Origin: Shewanella sp. MBTL60-007
GTDB taxonomy: Bacteria > Pseudomonadota > Gammaproteobacteria > Enterobacterales > Shewanellaceae
Direction: 5' to 3'
Length of the DNA: 64,000 nucleotides
Assembly (NCBI RefSeq): GCF_019654915.1
Contig: NZ_BPET01000014.1
Coordinates: 32,368-96,367, forward strand
Below the pieces are notes generated by a model. The model searched no databases. It saw only the letters and a program-made list of their open reading frames with translations, and was not told the DNA's origin. Positions 7,668 through 15,811 of this stretch are shown here, piece after piece. Both the position numbers and the translations under genes were made by a program. Position 1 is the stretch's first letter; every line of letters starts with the position of its first letter.

Positions 7668-8759
7668 ATGCAAATAACTTATAATTTAAAACCTGCGTTA
7701 GAGCGCCGTAGCGAACAGTTTAACCCTACGAGTAATGTGGGCTTCGGCAACCTCAGAACTGATCACATGTTTTTGATGGATTACCGCGATGGGCAGTGGT
7801 GTGATCCAAGAGTGGTTCCTTATGGTCCGTTTCAGGTTGCTCCTGGCGCTATCGCTTTGCATTATGGCCAGTCGGTATTTGAAGGCGCCAAAGCCTTTCA
7901 ACATGAAGATGGCGAGATCTATACCTTCCGTATCGATAAGAATGCCGAGCGTTTAAACCGTTCTGCCGATATTCTTTGTATTCCGGCTATTCCTGAGCAG
8001 ATGCAGATCGATGCCATTAATGCCTTGATCGATGTTGACCGTTTATGGTTTCCGATGCAAGAGGGTGCCTGTCTCTATATTCGTCCATTTATCTTCGCCA
8101 CCGAAGACCGTTTATCAGTAAGCCCGAGCGAGCAGTACACCTTCTGTGTGATGCTAAGCCCTAGTGGCCCTTATTATAGCGATGGCTTCGATAAGGCGAT
8201 TCGCCTGTTGATCAGTGAGCGTTTCCATCGTGCGGTTTCTGGCGGCACGGGGGCTTCTAAGGCTGCGGGTAACTACGCGGCATCGCTAAAGGCGGGTAAG
8301 GCTGCTGCTGAGTATGGCGCCGAGCAGGTGCTGTATTTAGATGCTAATAATAAGCAGATCGAGGAAGTGGGGGCGATGAACCACTTCCACGTGCTGAAAG
8401 ACGGTACGATTATTATTCCAAAATTTACCGACACCATCTTAAAGTCGATTACCTCACAGTCTATTCTCGATTTGGGCGAGTTACTGGGCTGCGAAGTGCG
8501 CCAAGAAACAGTGATGCTAGATAAGTTTATTAGCGATATCGAGTCTGGTGAGATCATCGAGGCTGGCGGTTTTGGTACGGCGGCCGTTGTATCGCCAGTA
8601 GGCTCTTATATCTTTGAAGATAACCGCATTGTTACCGTTGGAAATGGCGAAGTGGGTGAGCACACTAAGCGGATCTATAAGGTGTTGACTGAGATCCAGA
8701 AGGGCCATATTCAAGGGCCTGAAGGTTGGGTGCAACACGTTAAGCGGGTGCAGATTTAA
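7668..8759 (+). CDS. branched-chain amino acid aminotransferase, group II type
   Basis: Protein of 363 aa, fold-type IV PLP enzyme. 'LHYGQSVFEGAKAF' (residues 64-77), 'YIRPFIFATE' and 'GGTGASKAAGNYAASLKAG' with the Schiff-base lysine region near residue 200 are features of the longer eukaryote/Actinobacteria-like BCAT group. Reaction: 2-oxoglutarate + Leu/Ile/Val = glutamate + branched 2-oxo acid. A second, E. coli-like IlvE sits at 27267, so the genome has two unrelated-subgroup BCATs. One may serve catabolism and one biosynthesis (inference). The SD region 'AATCAAGGTGGTATA' is the same 15-nt string found before ilvC. It is a single-gene unit ending in a terminator. Confidence 0.9.
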   Translation: MQITYNLKPALERRSEQFNPTSNVGFGNLRTDHMFLMDYRDGQWCDPRVVPYGPFQVAPGAIALHYGQSVFEGAKAFQHEDGEIYTFRIDKNAERLNRSADILCIPAIPEQMQIDAINALIDVDRLWFPMQEGACLYIRPFIFATEDRLSVSPSEQYTFCVMLSPSGPYYSDGFDKAIRLLISERFHRAVSGGTGASKAAGNYAASLKAGKAAAEYGAEQVLYLDANNKQIEEVGAMNHFHVLKDGTIIIPKFTDTILKSITSQSILDLGELLGCEVRQETVMLDKFISDIESGEIIEAGGFGTAAVVSPVGSYIFEDNRIVTVGNGEVGEHTKRIYKVLTEIQKGHIQGPEGWVQHVKRVQI

Positions 8760-8786
8760 GGCTGTTAACTCAGTTAGCTAAATACT

Positions 8787-8812
8787 AAAGGCTCCTTATG
8801 GAGCCTTTTTTA
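8787..8812. terminator. bidirectional intrinsic terminator
   Basis: Stem AAAGGCTCC / GGAGCCTTT, 4-nt loop, followed by TTTT. It sits between the aminotransferase (+) and the convergent lipoprotein gene (-). Confidence 0.85.
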
Positions 8813-8821
8813 TGACAGTTA

Positions 8822-9223
8822 TTAAAGCGTGATAATGGTGTTGATCATCACCGCTTGGCGGCTAATGTTTTGTGCGGTTGGGTAAAACTGATACTCGCCT
8901 ACTCCATTAAGCTCATCTTCGGGGATCTTGTTGCCATCGCTAGTGTTTACAATGTTGACCTGCTGCATTTCTCCGGAGGTGTTGATCACAAAGGAGACCT
9001 TGTAGCTTGCTTTATCTTGCGTTGTTTCGACTGTTGACTGGGGCAATATCCGTTGCCAGCTAATGAGCGTGTCTTTTGTCACCCAGAAGTAGGCCATTTC
9101 GCTCCCGCTGATCGCTAGTGGTGACTTGGCGGAGTACATATCCCTTTGATTTGCACAGCCCATGCTACTCAATATTATGAGGGCAGCGAAAAAACCATAG
9201 GCTAATTTTAGTGGTCGATGCAT
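8822..9223 (-). CDS. small lipoprotein with TonB-C-like fold
   Basis: Protein of 133 aa. The signal peptide ends in a lipobox LSSMGC with the modified Cys at 23; the next residue is Ala, consistent with outer-membrane sorting. The C-terminal half ('YKVSFVINTSGEMQQVNIVNTSDG...YQFYPTAQ') has the pattern of a TonB C-terminal domain: beta strand, 'G.v..v.iv.S', then a short helix and 'F.P'. No transmembrane energising segment or Pro-rich linker is present, so it is not a working TonB. I do not recognise a specific family. The gene stands alone and shares the terminator at 8787. A scaffold or envelope role is possible; function unknown. Confidence 0.6.
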   Translation of the reverse strand: MHRPLKLAYGFFAALIILSSMGCANQRDMYSAKSPLAISGSEMAYFWVTKDTLISWQRILPQSTVETTQDKASYKVSFVINTSGEMQQVNIVNTSDGNKIPEDELNGVGEYQFYPTAQNISRQAVMINTIITL

Positions 9224-9524
9224 TTTGATACGCTTATTGTTCTTATGTAAATACTGAGGCGGTAAAGTTATCCTTTAGGGGGCGGTAAGTCTAGTCAGGA
9301 TATTGACGTATTAGAATGTAGGTCTGGAGAATGTACTGCAAGACTGGTTAAGGGTGGTGATAAATTTGGAGGTCAGCTTTAAATGTGGTCAAAGCTGTCT
9401 AAATCTTTCTGTTTGTTGGGTTTTTAAATTATTTGCGATAAAAGTAATTTATTTGACGTGTGTTAAAGTGTTGAAGCTTAAAGGAGAAATGAATAGGCAG
9501 GAAGATCTGCCTATTCAGAGGAAG
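9224..9524. other. intergenic region, 301 nt
   Basis: AT-rich. It should contain the lipoprotein promoter on the minus strand. The only clear structure is the hairpin at 9491-9516. The open frame at 9354-9563 shows no protein-like composition. Confidence 0.5.
9491..9516 (-). terminator. probable terminator of the acyltransferase pair
   Basis: GAATAGGCAG-GAAGAT-CTGCCTATTC, a perfect 10-bp stem 8 nt past the acyltransferase stop, followed on the minus strand by a pyrimidine-rich CATTTCTCCTTT. Confidence 0.6.
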
Positions 9525-10478
9525 TTATTGCTGTTGCTTCGAGGCGCTTGGCTTCTCGATTAGATGCTCACTCGGCACATTATGCTTAAGCATAAGCTGG
9601 TGGATCTCTTCATCCTTGCTTTCCCAGATATCATTTAGCCAACGTTGGAACTCAACGCGATAGGCTGCTTCAGCAAAGTAGCGTTTATTGTCCACCTTAG
9701 GTACGGGAAGAACCTTCACTCGCACGACTATCTTCTTCATACGGCCATGCATCACCTCATCTAAGGCATCCTTTTTTATGGCTTCAGGATAAACCAGAGT
9801 GACGTCGAGCAGGTTGGTAAACTGTTCACCCATGGCAGAGAGGGCAAAGGCGATACCACCGGCCTTAGGGCGTAATAGGTAGCGGTAAGGCGAATCTTGG
9901 CGAATACGTTTCTCTTCGGTAAAGCGACTGCCTTCAACATAGTTGATGATCGAAGTTGGCATATTACGAAACTTCTCACAGGCGCGACGAGTGGTCTTTA
10001 AATCTTTGCCTTTAAGTTTAGGGTTCTTCTTCAGTTTTGCCGGACTGGTACGGGTCATAAAGGGCATATCCAGTGACCAGCAACCTAAGCCTAAGAAGGG
10101 CACATAGAGTAGCTCTTTCTTGAGGAAGAATTTAAGCATAGGAATATGATTACGCAGGACGTATGTCTGAGCGGCAATATCGAAGCCACTGAGATGGTTA
10201 CTGATCAGTAGATACCAGCTGTGCTTATCTAGGTTTTCCAGTCCTTCAACATCCCACTCGATATCGGCAAGCAGATATAATATTCCACCATTACAGGTAG
10301 CCCAGGCCCACATAAAGCGGTTCATCACATGGGTTAAGCCGTTACGAACTAGAGTTATTGGCAATAGAAATTTAAATATTCCCCCAATAATAATCAGCGA
10401 GGCCCACACCACAGTATTAATGATCAATAACAGGGTGCTTAAGAAATATAAAACAGGTCCGGGTAAAAAGTTCAACAT
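9525..10478 (-). CDS. YihG-like lysophospholipid acyltransferase (second of a tandem pair)
   Basis: Protein of 317 aa of the PlsC/LPLAT family. An N-terminal membrane segment (residues 1-40) is followed by NHLSGFD (H-x4-D catalytic motif, near residue 93) and 'FVEGSRFTEEKR' (glycerol-3-phosphate binding block). The segment 'MLKFFLKKELLYVPFLGLGCWSLDMPFM' is typical of YihG/YihG-like acyltransferases. Role: acyl transfer to lysophosphatidate or another lysophospholipid at the inner membrane, affecting acyl composition. It starts 7 nt after the stop of a clear paralogue, so the two are co-transcribed. The tail after residue 300 is Gln-rich. The substrate preference is not deducible. Confidence 0.85.
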   Translation of the reverse strand: MLNFLPGPVLYFLSTLLLIINTVVWASLIIIGGIFKFLLPITLVRNGLTHVMNRFMWAWATCNGGILYLLADIEWDVEGLENLDKHSWYLLISNHLSGFDIAAQTYVLRNHIPMLKFFLKKELLYVPFLGLGCWSLDMPFMTRTSPAKLKKNPKLKGKDLKTTRRACEKFRNMPTSIINYVEGSRFTEEKRIRQDSPYRYLLRPKAGGIAFALSAMGEQFTNLLDVTLVYPEAIKKDALDEVMHGRMKKIVVRVKVLPVPKVDNKRYFAEAAYRVEFQRWLNDIWESKDEEIHQLMLKHNVPSEHLIEKPSASKQQQ

Positions 10479-10485
10479 CTTGCTC

Positions 10486-11391
10486 TTATGCCTCTTCTCG
10501 GGTGTTTTCAGCTTGTGCTAATTGGGTCAGTACTTGATCTTTTTGCTGCCAGATTTGGTTTAGCTGCTCTTGGAAGTGGATCTTAAATTGACGGTCTTTA
10601 ATGTAATCTCCACGCAATTCGTCACCAATATCGCTAACTTCTATATGCACTCTTACCTCATCGACCTGACCGCTAATGTACTCCCAATAACTCGGCACTT
10701 TACCTGGATAGTAGATGGAGATATTAACCAGCTTATGGATATGCTCACCCATAGCAGAAAGCGCAAAGGCCATACCGCCAGCTTTAGGCTTGAGTAGATG
10801 GTTGAAAGGTGAGTTCTGTTTGCTGTGTTTACCTGGATGAAAGCGAGTACCCTCAACAAAGTTCATCACGCTAACGGGCTTACTCTTAAACTTGGCACAG
10901 GCTTTACGAGTGATCTCGATATCCTTGCCGCGGAGTTTAGGGTTTCTCTTCAATTGGGCCGTGCTGTAGCGACGCATAAAGGGAAAATCCAGTGCCCACC
11001 AAGCGAGCCCGAGAACGGGAACGAAGATCAGCTCCTGCTTCAAGAAAAACTTCAAGAAGGGGATCTTGCGATTCAACACTCGCTGCAAGATTAGAATATC
11101 GACCCAAGACTGATGGTTAGCGATAACCATATACCACTCTTTGGTAGAAAGCTGGGTATCACCTTCAACGGTTAATTTAATGGGGTGAAGTAGCTTTTCG
11201 ACAGCGCCATTGACACTGATCCAGGCGCTGGCACAAAAGTCGAGAAAGTAGGTGCAGGCCTTGCGCGTCACAGCTAAAGGAATGAGCTTAAAAATACTCA
11301 CAATGAATATGGGAGTGACCCAAAAGAGCGTGTTAAGAAAATAGCAGAAAAAGGCTAAGCTTCCCCTAATACGTGACACCATCGCGCCCAT
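10486..11391 (-). CDS. YihG-like lysophospholipid acyltransferase (first of a tandem pair)
   Basis: The start is taken at ATG 11391 (301 aa), with SD GAGG 6 nt upstream; the longer frame begins at a TTG. PlsC family: NHQSWVD (H-x4-D), 'IPFLKFFLKQELIFVPVLGLAWWALDFPFMRRYS', and 'NFVEGTRFHPGKH' (EGTR block). It aligns end to end by eye with the downstream gene, including 'LKPKAGGMAFALSAMGE', so the pair arose by duplication. The N-terminal 40 residues form one or two membrane helices. Role: inner-membrane acyltransferase of phospholipid synthesis or remodelling. The block contains only these two genes. Confidence 0.85.
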   Translation of the reverse strand: MGAMVSRIRGSLAFFCYFLNTLFWVTPIFIVSIFKLIPLAVTRKACTYFLDFCASAWISVNGAVEKLLHPIKLTVEGDTQLSTKEWYMVIANHQSWVDILILQRVLNRKIPFLKFFLKQELIFVPVLGLAWWALDFPFMRRYSTAQLKRNPKLRGKDIEITRKACAKFKSKPVSVMNFVEGTRFHPGKHSKQNSPFNHLLKPKAGGMAFALSAMGEHIHKLVNISIYYPGKVPSYWEYISGQVDEVRVHIEVSDIGDELRGDYIKDRQFKIHFQEQLNQIWQQKDQVLTQLAQAENTREEA

Positions 11392-11569
11392 CCAGAACCT
11401 CAAGAAAAAAATTGGAGACCTATAGTACTCGTTGTCAGGTCTCGTCTCAATCTAGATGTTAAATTTTGATAGTTAACGGATCGGCTTATCGGTGCTTTGA
11501 GCAAGTTTGTTAGTGAGCATTAGTGAGTGCGGTGATAGCTTGTTTAAAATTATTATCACTCATAAACAC

Positions 11570-11611
11570 CAAGCCCTAGCACGATACCGACTAGTATCAA
11601 GCTAGGGCTTG
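11570..11611. terminator. nested hairpin, probable terminator of the EAL gene
   Basis: Outer stem CAAGCCCTAGC / GCTAGGGCTTG, inner stem GATAC / GTATC. It lies 19 nt past the EAL-gene stop (-); the T-tract is short (GGTGTTTA). Confidence 0.6.
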
Positions 11612-11629
11612 TTGTTTCAACTTTAGAGA

Positions 11630-13159
11630 CTAGCTGTTGAGCAGGTAAGCTCTGAGTTCCGTTGCTGCCATCGCCTTGGCATAGAGCCAGCCTTGATGTT
11701 GGTAAACACCTAACTCTGTGAGATATGTAGCTTGCTCCTGAGTTTCAACGCCTTCTGCGGTGAGGCTAATGTTCATCTCTTTTGCTATCGCCACATAGGA
11801 ACGAATTAGGAAAGGTTGATGATGTTCACTCAAAATCAGTTTAGTAAAGGCTTTATTAATCTTCAGGCCGTCAAACTCTAACTGCTGTATGAGTAAGCCG
11901 CCGCCATAACCCACACCGACATCATCGAGTTTGATGCAACAGCCTAATTGTTTACAGCCAGCGATAAATTCACGTACAGCTTGCCAAGACTGAATCGGTT
12001 GCCGCTCGGTGAGTTCAAAGCTTAACTGATCGACCGGATACCCTTTATTAGCCAATAACTGTAGATATGGCAGTAAATTTTGTTGCTCTATTTGATAGGC
12101 GCTGACGTTGATACTGCACCTAGCTATTTCATTGCTTCTCAGTAGTGATTTTAACTCACTCAGCGCGGTTCTTATCATCCACTTTGTCAGCTGCGGCATC
12201 ACAGAATCCTGTTCCAGAACTTTAATATAACTGCCGGTTTCCCTGCTCTCTCCATTCTTTTTACGCCATCGCAAAAGCGTTTCGACGCTAGATATCTGGC
12301 CACTTTTAGTATTTACAATAGGTTGATAGGCCAAGAAAAAGGCCTCTTTTTTCAGTGCGCATACGAAGCGGCGGTGCCAATAAAACTTAAGTACTCGCCC
12401 GCGGATCAGGTAACCAACACCAGCTAAAAGTGCCGTTGGTAACAGTAGTAGTAGAAATACAGTTAACCACAGTTGATTTCTCGCACTTTCGTTGGCAAAT
12501 AGGCTGTATTTAAATTCTGAGTGCTTGGCCTGATACTCGATACTGGCAAAGGGATTATCATCAGTATTTTGGTTGATCCAGTTATGGCCATTTATCTTAA
12601 TACTGATACCGCCACAGACTTGGCAATCGGTTAGGGCTTTATTAATGGCATCAGCCGATTGTACAGGCACAAATACCTTGGCGGTACTGTCTGTCACGCT
12701 GGCATAGATGGTTCTTTGTTTATTGAAGGTGCGAGCATCTTTGGCTTTGACTAATCCATGGCCATCGATGTCACGGCTTAACAATTTTCCTCCGGGGGGA
12801 ACTGGCCAGCGGCCGATCGCTGAGCAGACGTAGTTTTCATCGTTAAACTTTACCCAAGGTACGGGTTGATCGTTTTGTTTAAATAGCTTGTTTTTAAGTA
12901 AGCTGATGGTCTCTTCAGAGCAGTGAGTCTCCTGCTCCTCTTGAAGCTTTGCTTGAACTTCTCTCATCTGTGCTTTTGCAGCTAATTGTCTTTGCTGGTA
13001 CTCCTGCTCAATTTTGATGGCAGCAGCAGTTAATTGACGAGTGAGCAAATAGTGGCTTAGGCCAAGAGATGTAGCCAGTAATGTAATAAAAACAACTCCA
13101 GCAATGGCAGATTTGATTGCATGTTTACGGTTATATTTGAGCTTACTTGGCATGGCCAT
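11630..13159 (-). CDS. membrane c-di-GMP phosphodiesterase, CSS-motif sensor plus EAL
   Basis: About 509 aa from ATG 13159; the longer frame starts with TTG. Layout: TM helix at about 15-35, periplasmic CSS-motif domain (about 40-225) with Cys residues in ETHCSEE and DCQVCGG, a second TM helix at about 230-250, and a cytoplasmic EAL domain (about 262-505). EAL motifs are kept as ETLLRW, SINVS, FELTER, KLDDVGVGYGG (usual DDFGTGYSS), KINKAF, AEGVET and QGWLYAKA, so metal-binding residues look intact despite ETL for EAL. Role: hydrolysis of c-di-GMP to pGpG, with output set by the periplasmic thiol/disulfide state in characterised E. coli CSS proteins. No partner gene adjoins it. It could feed the adhesin switch at 50-53 kb (inference). 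Confidence 0.85.
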   Translation of the reverse strand: MAMPSKLKYNRKHAIKSAIAGVVFITLLATSLGLSHYLLTRQLTAAAIKIEQEYQQRQLAAKAQMREVQAKLQEEQETHCSEETISLLKNKLFKQNDQPVPWVKFNDENYVCSAIGRWPVPPGGKLLSRDIDGHGLVKAKDARTFNKQRTIYASVTDSTAKVFVPVQSADAINKALTDCQVCGGISIKINGHNWINQNTDDNPFASIEYQAKHSEFKYSLFANESARNQLWLTVFLLLLLPTALLAGVGYLIRGRVLKFYWHRRFVCALKKEAFFLAYQPIVNTKSGQISSVETLLRWRKKNGESRETGSYIKVLEQDSVMPQLTKWMIRTALSELKSLLRSNEIARCSINVSAYQIEQQNLLPYLQLLANKGYPVDQLSFELTERQPIQSWQAVREFIAGCKQLGCCIKLDDVGVGYGGGLLIQQLEFDGLKINKAFTKLILSEHHQPFLIRSYVAIAKEMNISLTAEGVETQEQATYLTELGVYQHQGWLYAKAMAATELRAYLLNS

Positions 13160-13596
13160 AATCAATAACTATAAGAAAATTTGAATAAAAGATGATAGCC
13201 CGTAGTCCACTGCTATCCGATTGGGATGAGGGAGTCACCTTTTCCAATCTTTAAGAGCGCGCATGGAAAGCCACCTTTGTTGGCGTAAATGCAAAAAAAG
13301 CGGCTAGGTGTGCTTGAAGTAAATAAATGTTTGCTACTTCAATGTCATCTGGTTAACGAAGCTGGCGGAATTTACTGGAATATGGGGTTTGATTCAACTT
13401 ATTTGTTTAATAGGTAACAGTTATTTAATCTAGCCATAATCTTACTTAATTTCAGTGCAGAGATTTACTGCAGTGAAATATTCTTGCTTATTAATGCCAA
13501 GGCACTAAGAAATATAGCAAAGTCCATGATTTAAGTGACCATGTTGAGGGTATGAGCAGGAGCCGGGGCATTATTGTGTGATAAGCCTAGCCGTTA
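13160..13596. other. intergenic region, 437 nt
   Basis: Lies between comM and the EAL gene, both on minus. It contains an imperfect 12-bp hairpin at 13449-13479 (ATTTCAGTGCAG / CTGCAGTGAAAT, one mismatch), 118 nt past the comM stop. I see no ORF or RNA gene. The EAL-gene promoter should lie in its left part. Confidence 0.45.
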
Positions 13597-15117
13597 TTAC
13601 TGTCTCGAGAGTGAAGCGAGTAGCCGATCCATCGCACGATAGCCAAGAGCTTGGGATATATGAGCACGGCTAACACACTCTTCCTGTTGCAGATCGGCTA
13701 TGGTACGGGCGACTCGCTGAATTCGATGGTAGCTGCGGACCGACAATCCGAGCCGATGTACGCTCTGTTCTAAAAAGATTAAATCATCACCGCTGAACTT
13801 GGCGTCCTGTTTAAGCTGTTTTCCCGTTAGCTCACTGTTGAGTACCCCAGAGCGAGCTAGTTGGCACTCTCGGGCGTTTTGCACTCGTCTGGCAATAGTG
13901 TTGGTGGTCTCGGCACTCGCGTTTTGGCTATTGAGCGCACCTATCGGTAGCTTAGGTACATCTATGGTGAGGTCGAAACGATCCAGAAAGGGCCCAGACA
14001 GTTTGCTAAGATAACGCTGGATCTGCTCGTTGCTGGCCCGAGCGTTATCGGCATCGCCACAGGGACTGGGATTCATGGCGGCGATAAGCTGGAAGCGGCT
14101 GGCAAAGGTGAGTTTTGCTGCCGCGCGAGAGATACTGACCTCGCCAGTTTCCATTGGCTCACGCAAACAGTCGAGTACCTTTCTGGGAAACTCGGCTACC
14201 TCGTCGAGGAACAGCACGCCTCTGTGAGCCAATGAGATCTCTCCCGGCTTGGGTTGAGCGCCGCCGCCCACTAATGACACGGCCGAACAGGTGTGGTGTG
14301 GACTCCTAAAAGGTCGTTGATAGAATCTATCGGGTTTGATGTTATTGCCCGCGACAGAGTGAATCGCGGCGACCTCTAACGCCTCGTCATAGTTTAACTT
14401 AGGCAGAAGCTGCATCATTCGACTGGCGAGCATGGTTTTTCCGGTACCTGGCGGGCCAAGCAGTAGCAGGTTGTGATTGCCCGCCGCGGCGATCTCTAAT
14501 GCCTGCTTAGCCTGATATTGGCCTATGACTTCGCTTAAGCAGGACTCTTGAGGGCTTTGCTCCTCGGATAACCATTCAAGGCTTAGGTCTATACTCGGCA
14601 GTTGTGACTGACCGTGCAGATAGGCCGCCAGCGATTGCAGATGGGTGGCAAGGCAAACTTTCTCGAAACCGACCAGTTCCGCGTCTTCACGGTTATCAAT
14701 CGGCAAGACTAAGGTACTGTTGTGCTTGCTAGCTTCTACAATCACAGGGATCAGTCCTTGGCAGTAACGCACGTGACCCGACAGTGCCAGTTCACCAACA
14801 AACTCGTGTTGCTCGATGGACTTGAGCGGGATCTGTTTCGAGGCGGCGAGTATGCCAATAGCGATAGGCAGATCGTAGCGTCCACCTTGTTTGGGCAAAT
14901 CTGCTGGCGCGAGGTTAACTGTGATACGGCGCATGGGGAATTCAAACCCCGCGTTGATCAGTGCGCTTCTTACCCGTTCTTTCGCCTCTTTGACTGAGGC
15001 TTCGGGCAGTCCGACTAGGTTGAAGGCTGGCAGTCCATTGCTTAAGTGGACTTCGACGGTGACGGCAGGGGCTTCGACGCCAAAACTGGCGCGGGTGGCA
15101 ATACAGGCGATAGGCAT
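13597..15117 (-). CDS. comM: ComM/YifB AAA+ helicase of natural transformation
   Basis: 506 aa from ATG 15117 (SD AAGGA, 7-nt spacing; the TTG six bases earlier is rejected). The N-terminal LonC-like/ChlI domain has 'GLPAFNLVGLPEASVKEAKERVRSAL'. The Mg-chelatase-type AAA+ core follows, with Walker A LLLGPPGTGKTMLA (about residues 216-229), 'HRGVLFLDEVAEF' (Walker B) and 'MNPSPCG' (sensor 1). The C-terminal Mg_chelatase_C domain contains 'LGLSVRSYHRIQRVARTIADL'. Role: hexameric helicase that promotes branch migration during integration of transforming DNA; once annotated as a Mg-chelatase subunit. Full length. It is a single gene with its promoter next to the repeat region upstream. Confidence 0.93.
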   Translation of the reverse strand: MPIACIATRASFGVEAPAVTVEVHLSNGLPAFNLVGLPEASVKEAKERVRSALINAGFEFPMRRITVNLAPADLPKQGGRYDLPIAIGILAASKQIPLKSIEQHEFVGELALSGHVRYCQGLIPVIVEASKHNSTLVLPIDNREDAELVGFEKVCLATHLQSLAAYLHGQSQLPSIDLSLEWLSEEQSPQESCLSEVIGQYQAKQALEIAAAGNHNLLLLGPPGTGKTMLASRMMQLLPKLNYDEALEVAAIHSVAGNNIKPDRFYQRPFRSPHHTCSAVSLVGGGAQPKPGEISLAHRGVLFLDEVAEFPRKVLDCLREPMETGEVSISRAAAKLTFASRFQLIAAMNPSPCGDADNARASNEQIQRYLSKLSGPFLDRFDLTIDVPKLPIGALNSQNASAETTNTIARRVQNARECQLARSGVLNSELTGKQLKQDAKFSGDDLIFLEQSVHRLGLSVRSYHRIQRVARTIADLQQEECVSRAHISQALGYRAMDRLLASLSRQ

Positions 15118-15205
15118 AAACAAATCCTTTTGTTTTATGTATTGTTTTTAGTTTAGCTAAAGTTTGGTGGTTTGCTTAGGCGTCAACAAAGTTGGGCTTT
15201 GGTGA

Positions 15206-15315
15206 GTTAGACTTTGTCTAACAAACTGGGAGGAATCAAACTTCGTTTGATAATGGGTCGTGGCTTTGCCACCTATCAGGCTGCGCCTGACTAAAGTCGT
15301 GAGCTTCCAGCTCAC
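15206..15315. repeat. array of five small triloop hairpins
   Basis: GTTAGAC-TTT-GTCTAAC (15206-15222), ATCAAAC-TTC-GTTTGAT (15235-15251), GTGGC-TTT-GCCAC (15260-15272), TCAGGC-TGC-GCCTGA (15276-15290) and GTGAGCT-TCC-AGCTCAC (15299-15315). All stems are perfect, all loops are 3 nt and start with T, and three units are exactly 17 nt. The stem sequences differ from each other, so this is a repeat of shape rather than of sequence. Confidence 0.7.
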
Positions 15316-15567
15316 ACACGGGCAAGAAGGAAAGAGCGAGTCAACAGTAACGCCCTCTTGGCCATTTCATTCATAAAGAGTCCCAGCCGCCCCGACGAAG
15401 TTGTTGATCTTCATGCTTATGGATAAATTGCTAACGCTTCCGATGGGACATCTGATGCGAATGGATTCACAAATGCCGTGATGGCATTGATGCCATCGTA
15501 GAGCTTACAGGGACCCTTTCTTTATTAAAGAAGTGCAGCGTGCTTCAGCAGTGTCTGCACATACGCC

Positions 15568-15764
15568 GGCCGCAGGCCATTGGAACCGCCGATGCTGGAA
15601 GTTGGTTTGATGCTTCCAAAGAAGTCGACCTGCAAGGTTCTATCTTTCATTGGCTCCAATGCGATAGCTATATTCGCATACCTTGAGCGCTGGCCGCAGG
15701 CCATTGGAACCACTGATGCAGGAAGTTGTGTCATAGCTTCAAATGACAATGAAGCTAAAGGTTC
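15568..15764 (+). repeat. imperfect direct repeat, 124-bp period
   Basis: Copies at 15568-15640 and 15692-15764. Each starts GGCCGCAGGCCATTGGAACC, continues with GATGC(T/A)GGAAGTTG, and ends in AGGTTC; the second halves have diverged. Confidence 0.65.
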
Positions 15765-15811
15765 ACTGCTTTAGCTTTAAAGGCTGCGTTAGTTTCACGC
15801 CAATGAAACCC

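Larger units (their letters stand above)
15118..15811. other. gene-free repeat region, 694 nt
   Basis: No credible gene on either strand. It holds an array of five short hairpins (15206-15315), a further GATGGCA-TTGA-TGCCATC hairpin (about 15479-15496), and two imperfect direct copies of a roughly 73-bp sequence 124 bp apart. Open frames here follow the repeats and have no protein character. It resembles a decayed intergenic repeat cluster. Confidence 0.6.

Noticed and set aside
15525..15749. Open frame of 74 codons in the repeat region
   Set aside because: It follows the direct repeat, and part of its translation is itself repeated; no SD.
15124..15811. Integron attC cluster or insertion sequence
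   Set aside because: No attC core-site pairs, integrase, transposase or terminal inverted repeats with target duplications were found; the hairpins are too short and unlike each other.
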